Below are positions 26,968 to 36,571 of a stretch of 64,000 bases of DNA, in pieces. Both the position numbers and the translations under genes were made by a program. The stretch lies in NCBI GenBank assembly GCA_945947575.1, contig CAMEYM010000006.1, positions 43,905 through 107,904 of the forward strand. Reading direction: 5' to 3'. The notes under the pieces are model-generated. The model made no database searches. It was given only the letters and a program-made list of their open reading frames with translations, and was not told the origin of the DNA. The stretch comes from Rhizobium sp. Q54. Its GTDB lineage: Bacteria; Pseudomonadota; Alphaproteobacteria; UBA2966; CAIVPW01. Position 1 is the first letter of the stretch, and every line of letters starts with the position of its first letter.

Positions 26968-27462
26968 ATGACCTCCCCGCCGCCCCCCGCCACCGCGGAA
27001 GCCAGCATCGGCTTGCGCTTCGCCGCCACCCTCGTCGCGGTCGCATCGGTCTTCTTCCTGATGGACTTCATGCTGCGCGGCATCGCGCTGGCGCCGCCGC
27101 GGGCCATGCTGGGCATGCTGCCGATGGTGCCGATCGCGCTCCTGCACGCCGTCGCCCTCGTAGCCTCGGCCTGGTGGCCGCAGCCGCCGCGCGCCGCCGC
27201 GCTCGTGCTCACCGGTATCGTGCTGTTCGTCGGCATGCTGGTGGTCGCGGGCGGCGCCGATGCCGCTGCCGTGCAGGGCCGCAGCGCCGTCGCTGGCATG
27301 ACCTCCTCGGGCTATCACCTCGCGGTCGGAGCGCTGGTCGCAGTGCAGGGCGCCTTCGGCGTCGTGCTCATCTGGTCGCGGCGCGCCGCCGTCGCGCGCT
27401 GGGACTCACCCAAGCGCCGCAAACGCGGACCCATGGGCCTCCGCCGCCACGACGACGACTAG
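26968..27462 (+). CDS. Hypothetical multi-TM membrane protein
   Basis: Hydrophobic segments ATLVAVASVFFLMDFML, LVLTGIVLFVGMLVVAGG; basic tail. Confidence 0.6.
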   Translation: MTSPPPPATAEASIGLRFAATLVAVASVFFLMDFMLRGIALAPPRAMLGMLPMVPIALLHAVALVASAWWPQPPRAAALVLTGIVLFVGMLVVAGGADAAAVQGRSAVAGMTSSGYHLAVGALVAVQGAFGVVLIWSRRAAVARWDSPKRRKRGPMGLRRHDDD

Positions 27463-28290
27463 GCTACGCCCAGCAGCCGAGCGATGCGATCGCGCGTCGG
27501 CGGATGCGTGCGCAGCAACGCCGGTACTTCGACCGCGCGCCACATGCGCCGCAGGACCGTGTGCTGGTCCGTCTCGATGCGCTGCAGCGCCGAGGCGAGT
27601 CCGATCGGATCGCCGGTCAGCTTCGCCGCCGCGCGGTCAGCATCGAACTCGCGGTTGCGCGACAGCGCCAGGTGGATGAGCGACACGCCGAGCGGCGCCG
27701 CCGCCACGAGGAACAGCGCGCGCATGCTCACGGCGCCCGCGCCGGACAGCACGAGCAGGAACGCAAGAGCAAGCCCGAGGAACGCCAGCGTCCGCACCAT
27801 GCGTCCGATGACGTTCGCCACCGCCAGCAGCGTCATGTCGCCGGCGGCGATGTGCGACATCTCGTGCGCCAGAATGCCGGCGATCTCGCGCTGCGACAGC
27901 TTGTGCAGCAGCCGGTGCGAGATGCCGATCGCCGAGTCCTGCGGCGCGCCGACCGAGAACGCCGTCAGCGCCGGATTGTGGACCACCCAGAGCGCGCGCG
28001 GGCGGCTGCGCCAGTCCCGCGCGCGCGGCCAGCGACGAGACTTCCGCGTAGAGCGCATGCGCGCGCACCGGATCGAGCGGCTGGGCGCGGAAGAATCGGC
28101 GCAGCATTGCCGGCGTCGCGCGCGGCGCCAGCAGCAGTCCAGCCGCCAGCATCACCGCCACCACGACCACCGCCGTCGGTCCGGCCAGCGTGCGTGCCGA
28201 ATACAGGAGCACCCCCGCCATGGCGGCCATCAGCAGGACGGCTTGCCAGCGGGAGCCTCGTATCTGGAGAAGGAAGGAGGGACGCGACAT
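27459..28290 (-). pseudogene. M48 (HtpX-like) zinc metalloprotease, frameshifted at a CG-dinucleotide run
   Basis: N-terminal half in frame of ORF 27637-28359 (..SSLAARAGLAQPPARAL), C-terminal half in frame of ORF 27459-28058 (ALWVVHNPALTAFSVG..AGILAHEMSHIAAGDM); frames meet at gcgcgcgcg 27992-28000. Confidence 0.75.
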
Positions 28291-28390
28291 GCCTGGGAAA
28301 TGTGGTGCGTCGCAGCCAAGCGCGCCACTCCATCCAATGCGCTGCCCGTCTGCCAGCAATCGCGGCCGGTGCCCGCGCTGTCTTGCGCGC

Positions 28391-28696
28391 CTAGGCGCCG
28401 GCGTCCGCCGGCGCCTTCACCAACCCCAGCTCATGCAGCTGATCGGCCTGAGCAAGGATGGCACCCTGGGCGCCGTCCACCTCCCGGTAGGAGGGTGGCG
28501 CCAGGTCCTGCATCGCCTCCTGCAGCAGACGCGCCGTCGTCTGCGCGACGTTGCGGAATACGTGCGCGCGCACGGCCGCGCTTGCGCCGGTCAGCGCCAG
28601 GGCAAGGCGGTCCTGCTCGATCGTGCGGAGCAGGGCCAGGGTGGAGCGGGGGTCCAGCCGAGCCAGGTCGTCAAACGTCCGAAAGACCGCGCGCAT
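28391..28696 (-). CDS. Stand-alone FliG C-terminal domain protein
   Basis: VFRTFDDLARLDPRSTLALLRTIEQDRLALALTGASAAVRAHVFRNVAQTTARLLQEAMQDLAPPSYREVDGAQGAIL aligns to the FliG C-domain; Met start with G-rich upstream sequence. Confidence 0.8.
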   Translation of the reverse strand: MRAVFRTFDDLARLDPRSTLALLRTIEQDRLALALTGASAAVRAHVFRNVAQTTARLLQEAMQDLAPPSYREVDGAQGAILAQADQLHELGLVKAPADAGA

Positions 28697-29043
28697 CCTC
28701 GCCCTCGCCCCCGCACAATACCCAAAACAACCGCCTCACCCTGAGTCCGTCGCAGTGTGAGCCCTTCGTTTCCGCTCCCCGCGGCGCGCGGGCCTTGGCT
28801 GGGACGGGAGGGGGCAGGTTGAGGGACCCGTCCTCCTCGCGTCGTGACCACGGAGACATCGGAGCACCGGCTGTTCGTCTGGCTCCCGAGGTTGGTCGGC
28901 TAGGTCCGGCAGCGCGGCGCTCGCGCGCTGCGGCCTTTCGGTCGGAGGAGCGGGAGGCGCTGCACCACTCGGCGCCAACAGCGCCAGCTACTAGGGGGTG
29001 CAGACGTCGCTGGCGTCGCAACCGCAGCATCCTCGCATCTCCA

Positions 29044-29072
29044 TTGACACGAAACGCATCGTACTCTATATA
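29044..29072 (+). promoter_or_regulatory. Sigma70-like promoter with no annotated downstream gene
   Basis: TTGACA (29044-29049) - 17 nt - TATATA (29067-29072). Confidence 0.5.
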
Positions 29073-29308
29073 CGAACCGTGACAACAGCATTCGGTCTGC
29101 CGGCGCCCGCGGTGCGCGAACGGATACGCAAAACAACGCGACGGGTACGCGGTGAGTTACGCGGGTTCGCGCGCGTGGCGACGGCGGCGGCAACCCCACC
29201 GCGTCCAAGGGCCGCGCAATCCCGCGTTCTTTACGCGGCCGGGTCGCCCCCCGCGGGGACGATTTCCGGATAACGCCCGTAAGGAACCGTTTGCAGCGGC
29301 GAACGCGC

Positions 29309-29593
29309 TCAGTTGATGGGGTAGGCGCGGCTGACCAGCTGGATTTCGCGCGGGCTGATGATGGCCGCGCTGGCGACGCGCACCGAGTGGATCCTGCCCT
29401 CGATCTGCGTCTCCCAGAAATCGAGGAACTTCTGCAGGACCGGGAACTTCGGCGCGAGATCGAGCTCCTGCCAGATGAATTGCTGCAGGAACGCTGGATG
29501 ATCGGGGCGGTGGTAGACGATCTCGGCGGTCGTCAGCCGATAGCCTTCGAGCTGGCGAATGAAGGCGGGCGAAGCGGACTCAACGGATGCCAT
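29309..29593 (-). CDS. usg: Usg family protein
   Basis: FIRQLEGYRLTTAEIVYHRPDHPAFLQQFIWQELDLAPKFPVLQKFLDFWETQIEGRIHSVRVA matches the alphaproteobacterial Usg family. Confidence 0.85.
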   Translation of the reverse strand: MASVESASPAFIRQLEGYRLTTAEIVYHRPDHPAFLQQFIWQELDLAPKFPVLQKFLDFWETQIEGRIHSVRVASAAIISPREIQLVSRAYPIN

Positions 29594-29730
29594 GCGCGTC
29601 CTCCGACTACGGTCTCCGTCCCAACTGGCGGAACAGAGCCACCTGTCATGGTTCCGCTAGGGCCTGTGCGTGTCAAGAACATAACAATTTCCGTACGTTA
29701 GCAGCAGTCTCGGGCGATTGCTGCCATGCC

Positions 29731-29769
29731 CTAGCACTCGCCGGTGGCGGCTGCCAAATTCTTTGGCAG
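29731..29769. promoter_or_regulatory. Degenerate CIRCE-like repeat overlapping a perfect 8-3-8 inverted repeat upstream of groES
   Basis: CTAGCACTC-N9-GGCTGCCAA (29731-29757) versus CIRCE TTAGCACTC-N9-GAGTGCTAA; CTGCCAAA-TTC-TTTGGCAG (29751-29769). Confidence 0.55.
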
Positions 29770-29908
29770 TCGCGCCTTGCGTCTGCTAAGACGAGGCATA
29801 TATCCCAAGAGCCAATCGCGCCTTCGACGCCGCGCTTCTGCGTGGCCGTTGGGCGAGGGCCAAAACTGGGTTCGCGAGAAGCACGAAAGTTCTGGAGGAA
29901 AAGACTGC

Positions 29909-30235
29909 ATGTTCCGACCGCTGCAAGACCGCGTTCTGGTCCGCCGCATCGAAAGCGAAGCGAAGACCACCGGGGGAATCATCATTCCCGACACCGCGAA
30001 GGAGAAGCCGTCCGAGGGTGAGGTCGTCTCCGTCGGCCCGGGCGCCCGCGATGAGAGCGGCAAGATCGTGCCCCTCGAGGTCAAGGTCGGCGACCGGGTG
30101 CTGTTCGGCAAGTGGACCGGCACCGAGGTCAAGCTCGACGGCGAAGAGCTGATGATCGTCAAGGAATCCGATCTGTTCGGCATCATCGAAAACGACAGCG
30201 CTGCCGCGACCAAGAAGTCGCGCAAAGCCGCTTAA
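29909..30235 (+). CDS. groES: Co-chaperonin GroES
   Basis: [45 protein letters not shown]. Confidence 0.97.
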   Translation: MFRPLQDRVLVRRIESEAKTTGGIIIPDTAKEKPSEGEVVSVGPGARDESGKIVPLEVKVGDRVLFGKWTGTEVKLDGEELMIVKESDLFGIIENDSAAATKKSRKAA

Positions 30236-31870
<1,635 letters not shown>

Positions 31871-31940
31871 ACACTAACCACTTGCCCGAGGACCCTCCCC
31901 CTGACCAGGGGGAGGGCAGGGTGAGGGTGAAGAAGACTTG

Positions 31941-31973
31941 AGGGGTCCGGTTCACACCGGACCCCTTTCGCTT
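31941..31973 (+). terminator. Intrinsic terminator downstream of groEL
   Basis: AGGGGTCCGGttcacaCCGGACCCCTttcgcttt. Confidence 0.85.
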
Positions 31974-31991
31974 TGTGAGGACCGAATGCCG

Positions 31992-32849
31992 CTATTTCGG
32001 CAACGCCTTCAGCGCCTCTCCGACCGTGACCGACATCGGCGTCGTCGCCCGGCCGATCAGCTTGGACAGCTGCTTGCGGTCCTCGAACAGCGCGTCCTTC
32101 GCCGCCAGCGCGTCCCATCCGGCGATCGCCTTCGACAAGCCCGCGGGCAGCCCGAACCCCGCCAGCGCCGTGGCGTACTGATCCTGCGGCATGTCCTTGT
32201 ACGCAATCGTCTTGCCGGTCTGGCGCGACACTTCGCGGGCGAGATCGCCGACGGTGAACGCATTGTCTCCGGCGAGTTCGTAGGTCTTCCCATCGTGCCC
32301 CGGTGTCGTCAGCACCACCACGGCGGCATCGGCGTAGTCGCGCCGGTCGGCGCCCGACACCTTGCCGTTGCCGGCGCTGCCGATGAATGCACCGCCTGCC
32401 AGCGCGCCGCCGATCGAGCCCGTGTAGTTCTCGGTGTACCAGCCGTTGCGCAGGATGGTCAGCGGAATGCCCGACGCCTTGAGGTCGGCTTCGGTGGCGC
32501 GATGCTCGGCGGCGAGGTCGATGGCCGACGTGTCGGCGCGCAGGATGCTCGTGTAGACGATGCGCTTCACGCCCGCCTGCTTGGCGGCCGCGATGATGTT
32601 GCGATGCTGCGTCGCGCGCTTGCCGATCTCGCTCGCCGAGATCAACAGCAGCGTGTCCACGCCCGCCAGCGCGGGTTTCAGGGTCTCCGGCTTCTCATAG
32701 TCGGCGACGCGCACCGCTACCCCCAGGCTGACGGCCTTCTCGGCCGAGCGGGCGAGCGCGACGATGCTGGCGGGTGGCACCTTGGTCTTGAGCTTCTCGA
32801 CGACGAGGCGGCCCAGCTGGCCGGTCGCTCCGGTGATGGCGATGGTCAT
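31992..32849 (-). CDS. NmrA-like / NAD(P)H quinone oxidoreductase (QorB-like)
   Basis: MTIAITGATGQLGRLVVEKLKTKVP..ALARSAEKA..TLLLISASEIGKRATQHRNIIAAAKQAGVKRIVYTS. Confidence 0.88.
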   Translation of the reverse strand: MTIAITGATGQLGRLVVEKLKTKVPPASIVALARSAEKAVSLGVAVRVADYEKPETLKPALAGVDTLLLISASEIGKRATQHRNIIAAAKQAGVKRIVYTSILRADTSAIDLAAEHRATEADLKASGIPLTILRNGWYTENYTGSIGGALAGGAFIGSAGNGKVSGADRRDYADAAVVVLTTPGHDGKTYELAGDNAFTVGDLAREVSRQTGKTIAYKDMPQDQYATALAGFGLPAGLSKAIAGWDALAAKDALFEDRKQLSKLIGRATTPMSVTVGEALKALPK

Positions 32850-32896
32850 GACGTTCGATCCTTGTTTGATCTGACTGTCCGGACCATATAGGGTCT

Positions 32897-32915
32897 TACT
32901 TACATTCCGTAAGTA
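32897..32915. promoter_or_regulatory. Palindromic operator candidate between divergent hxlR-type regulator and oxidoreductase
   Basis: TACTTAC-ATTCC-GTAAGTA perfect 7-5-7; extra half-site GTAAGTA at 32927-32933. Confidence 0.65.
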
Positions 32916-32932
32916 CCTACAAAAAAGTAAGT

Positions 32933-33331
32933 ATGAAGAAGGCCAACACCCCATCGCGACGGCGCGGCGACCTGATGTCGCCGGCGTGCCCCTCGCGCGA
33001 CGTGCTGAAGCACCTGACCAGCCGCTGGGGCATCCTCGCCGTTGTGGCGCTGCAGGGCGGCAGCACCCTGCGCTTCGGCGAGTTGCGGCGCGCCATCGGC
33101 GGCGTCAGCGAACGCATGCTGGCGCACACGCTGCAGTTGCTCGAAGGCGATGGCATGGTCGAGCGCATCGCCCATCCGGTCGTGCCTCCCCACGTCGAGT
33201 ACCGGCTCACGCCCCTCGGGCGCGAGGCCGCCACGCGTCTGCGCGGTCTGGCCGAGTGGATCGAAGGCAGCCTGCCGCGCTTCCAGAAGGTCTGGAAGGA
33301 GCAGGGCAGCGCGGATAGGTTGGCGCGATGA
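32933..33331 (+). CDS. HxlR-family transcriptional regulator
   Basis: CPSRDVLKHLTSRWGILAVVALQGGSTLRFGELRRAIGGVSERMLAHTLQLLEGDGMVER. Confidence 0.9.
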   Translation: MKKANTPSRRRGDLMSPACPSRDVLKHLTSRWGILAVVALQGGSTLRFGELRRAIGGVSERMLAHTLQLLEGDGMVERIAHPVVPPHVEYRLTPLGREAATRLRGLAEWIEGSLPRFQKVWKEQGSADRLAR

Positions 33332-33993
33332 CGGACGATATGGACACCCGCTGCGCCGAGATGGTGAAGAGCATCGAGACCGATGCGACCGCCACCGCCA
33401 GCCACACCGGCCGCGAGAAGTTTTCCGATCGCGTGCTCGCCGCCGTGCGCAAGACTCCGCGCCATCTGTTCGTGCGCGAAGGGGACCAGGCGCGCGCCTA
33501 TGCCAACGGACCGCTGCCGATCGGCCAGGGCCAGACCATCTCGCAGCCCTACATCGTCGCGTTGATGACCGATCTGCTCGACCTCGCCGGCTCCGAGCGC
33601 GTGCTCGAGATCGGCATGGGTTCGGGATATCAGACCGCGATCCTCGCCGGCCTCGCCGCGCACGTATACTGCGTCGAGATTCTGCCCGACCTCGCCAAGT
33701 CCGCCGAGGCGCGCGTGCGGTCTCTCGGCCACCAGAACCTTTCGGTGCGCGTCGGCGACGGCCACGCCGGCTGGCCCGAGCACGCGCCCTCCGACGCCAT
33801 CCTGGTTGCCGCCGGTGCCTCGGCGATGCCCGACGCGTTGCTCGCGCAACTCAAGCCCGGCGGCCGCATGGTCATTCCGGTCGGCCGGGGGCGCACCACG
33901 CAGGAACTGCTCGTCGTCACCAAGGACGCGAACGGCAAGGTAAGCCAGCGCTCAGCGCTGCCGGTCGCGTTCGTGCCGTTGGTGAAGGGCTAG
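33328..33993 (+). CDS. pcm: Protein-L-isoaspartate O-methyltransferase
   Basis: PRHLFVREGDQARAYANGPLPIGQGQTISQPYIVALMTDLL..RVLEIGMGSGYQTAILAGL. Confidence 0.9.
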   Translation: MTDDMDTRCAEMVKSIETDATATASHTGREKFSDRVLAAVRKTPRHLFVREGDQARAYANGPLPIGQGQTISQPYIVALMTDLLDLAGSERVLEIGMGSGYQTAILAGLAAHVYCVEILPDLAKSAEARVRSLGHQNLSVRVGDGHAGWPEHAPSDAILVAAGASAMPDALLAQLKPGGRMVIPVGRGRTTQELLVVTKDANGKVSQRSALPVAFVPLVKG

Positions 33994-34012
33994 GGCCCGA
34001 TGGGCCTGTGGA

Positions 34013-34051
34013 CAAAAAGCAAACCCGCCAGCGGGCCGCTAGCGGGTTTGC
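34013..34051 (-). terminator. Orphan intrinsic terminator oriented on the minus strand
   Basis: Minus strand GCAAACCCGCtagcggcccgctgGCGGGTTTGCTTTTTG; U-tract only on minus strand. Confidence 0.6.
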
Positions 34052-34315
34052 CTAGAAGCCTCCGGAAGCGGTTCGCGACGGGCCGGGGAGGATCGGAGTC
34101 GGCCTTCGTTCGCGTCCAGCTCCGGTGCCAGACTGGACCGGCGATGCGCCGGGTGCCCACGGCCATGGCGTGGCCGTACTCTTTGTGTACTCCTATGGTC
34201 CCCAAGGGTCAGTGATGGTTGTCACACGCTCGCGTGTAGTTTGTAGCCGGAGTCACATGGAAACCGCGGCCTACGCTTATTTGACTTTCCACAGCTATCC
34301 CGGTTTCCTTCTCTA

Positions 34316-35050
34316 GTGGGGATCGGGGACAGGCAGCAGGCAGCGCTCGCGGAGCTGCCCGAGGAGCGTTCGCTCGCGGGCATCCATGTGCTTTCCGTGC
34401 TTCCGCCGGAAGCGCTGCGGGAAGTCGAGCGCGTGTGCCAGTTCGAATCCTACCGCCCCGGCTCGTGGCTGTTCGAGCGCGGCCAGGAAACCAACCACGT
34501 CTTCTTCGTCCTGCGCGGCATCATTCGGGTGTTGAACTATTCTGCGACGGGAAGGGTGGTGCGCTTCGCCTCCGTCGGGCCCGGCGGCGTGTTCGGTGAG
34601 CTCGCCGCCATCGACAGCCTGCCGCGTTCGGCGACCGTGGTGGCCGACCAGCCGTGCGTGGTCGCCAAGCTCGCCGCCAAGGATTTCCAGAGCCTGATCT
34701 CGAGCTCGCCGTCGTTCGCCATGGCCATGGTGCGCCGCCTCGCCCAAGTGGTGCGGGCCTGCGACGAGCAGATCATGGACCTCGCCGAGCTCAACGCCTC
34801 GCAGCGCGTCTGCCTGCAGCTGTTGCGCCTGGCCGAGCCCGATCCGATCGTGACGACCAGCTGGGTCGTATATCCGCTGCCCACTCAGGCGACCCTCGCC
34901 GGCGACGCCGGCACCACCCGCGAGACCGTGGCCCGCGTGCTGGGCCGGCTGCAGGCCCAGGGCATCGTCCAACGCAAGGGCCGGTCCCTCTACATCCGTG
35001 ACCGGAATCGCCTCGAAAGCCTTGCGGTCCGAGACCATCCCGACAGCTAG
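34316..35050 (+). CDS. Crp/Fnr-family transcriptional regulator
   Basis: cNMP fold GSWLFERGQETNHVFFVLRGIIRVLNYSATGRVVRFASVGPGGVFGELAAIDSLPRSATV; HTH TQATLAGDAGTTRETVARVLGRLQAQGIV; GTG start. Confidence 0.9.
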   Translation: MGIGDRQQAALAELPEERSLAGIHVLSVLPPEALREVERVCQFESYRPGSWLFERGQETNHVFFVLRGIIRVLNYSATGRVVRFASVGPGGVFGELAAIDSLPRSATVVADQPCVVAKLAAKDFQSLISSSPSFAMAMVRRLAQVVRACDEQIMDLAELNASQRVCLQLLRLAEPDPIVTTSWVVYPLPTQATLAGDAGTTRETVARVLGRLQAQGIVQRKGRSLYIRDRNRLESLAVRDHPDS

Positions 35051-35143
35051 CCGCTTGCTCCTTGGATCAGTCGTGTTTGTGCGGACTGCGTTCGGCGGTG
35101 GCCGGGTGACCGCCTCGGCCCCAAGTTCCCCAAACCGTCGCGG

Positions 35144-36441
35144 ATGAGCATTCCCGACTTCAACTGGAGCCAGCGGCGCATTCTCGTCGTCGAGGATGAC
35201 GCCGAGACGCTCGAGCGCATTCGCGCCATCTTCGCTCCCGTGCGCTTGGCCGGTCTCGAAGTTTTGCGCGACGGCGCCAAGATCGCCGAGATGCTCGGGC
35301 GCTTCGCCGCCGACATCGTCCTGATGGAAGCCAATCCGGTCGGCACCGACGGCCTCGACGTGCTGCGCGCCATCCGTAGCCGCGAGAGTCCCAATCGCGA
35401 CGTCATCGTCGCGGTCATGGTGGCGATGGCCGACGCCGAGCGCCTGCGCCGCATGTGTGGGATCGGCATCGAGAGCTTCATCCGCAAGCCGGTCACCGGC
35501 GAGGTGCTGCTGGCGCGCGTCGCCGGCGCCCTGCAGAATCCGCGCCGCTTCGTGAGCTCGCTGACCTACTTCGGGCCCGACCGCCGCAAGGCGCGCCCCG
35601 CCAACGAGCCCTACCTCGGGCCTGAGAAGCGCCGCATCGTCAAGGTCAAGGAACCGGCGCCGCCGCCGCGCGCGGTGACCCCGCCACCGGCCGCCCGCGT
35701 CACTCCGGCGCGTCCCGACGATGGCGACAAGTCGGCCTGGTTCGAGGCCGCGCCGACGCCGAAGAAGCCCGAGCTCAGCGAGAACTTCTCGCTCGTCGAC
35801 CCGGTCGAGCCCAAGAAGCCGCAGGCGCCCGAGAAGATCGAGGTGCTGGAGAGGCCCAAGAAGAAGGACACCTCCGAGGATTGGGCGAGCGAGATGGCGC
35901 CCAAGGAGAAGAAGGTCGAGGAGGACACCAGCTTCGACGTTGCCGCCATGCTGGCCGGCCACTCCGAGTGGCTGCAGTCGGGCGGCGCCAACGGCACCAA
36001 GGCGGTGCTGGGGGGGGCCAGGATTTGTCCGGCGCCGACATGCCGGGCGTCAACCTGTCGGGCGCCACCCTGCGCAACGTCATCCTTTCGACCGCGAACC
36101 TGCGCGCCGCCATTCTGCAGAGCGTCGACCTGCGCGGCTCGGTCCTGTCCGGCGCCGACCTCACCGACGGTGACCTGACCAGCAGCAACCTGCGCCGCGC
36201 CGACCTCTCCACGGCCAAGCTGACGAACACCAGGCTCGCCGGTACCGACCTCGCCGGTGCCTCGCTGCGTGGCGCCGCCATGGAGGGGACCGACTTGCGC
36301 GGCGCCAACCTTCTCGACGCCGACATCGCCTCCACCGACCTCAGCATGACCACCGGCCTGATCCAGTCCCAGGTCAACAAGGCCCGCCCCAACGTCCACA
36401 CCCTCCTGCCGCCCGGTATCCGCCGCCCGGCGATCGAGTAG
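35144..36441 (+). CDS. Receiver-like domain + linker + pentapeptide-repeat domain, split by a frameshift at a G8 tract
   Basis: ORF 35144-36178 carries the REC-like domain to ..NGTKAVLGG; frame of ORF 35881-36441 carries QDLSGADMPGVNLSGATLRNVILSTANLRAAILQSVDLRGSVLSGADLTDGDL; frames meet at G8 36010-36017. Confidence 0.75.
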
Positions 36442-36508
36442 GTATTTAACGCCAGATGTTGTGTACAATAAGCTGGCGCAAAGCCAGGGGCCTCGGCTTC
36501 CTTTGGTC

Positions 36509-36531
36509 CAGTTCTACGGATACGAACTGGT
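36509..36531. promoter_or_regulatory. Inverted repeat upstream of cysG
   Basis: CCAGTTC-TACGGATAC-GAACTGG perfect 7-9-7; upstream TACAAT -10-like at 36464-36469. Confidence 0.5.
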
Positions 36532-36571
36532 AATTGGAAAATTCCACAGGAAACTTTACTTAGATCAGTGG

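Noticed and set aside
31885-31935. ccctccccctgaccagggggagggc as a terminator
   Set aside because: Hairpin lacks a T tract and resembles a common GC-rich intergenic motif; the 31941-31973 hairpin is the better terminator
34060-34140. Possible tRNA-like fold
   Set aside because: No T-loop GTTCGA..C consensus or acceptor pairing found
34313-35962. 549-aa minus-strand ORF
   Set aside because: Antisense to the Crp/Fnr and receiver genes; considered as source of the 34013-34051 terminator but no protein homology recognised
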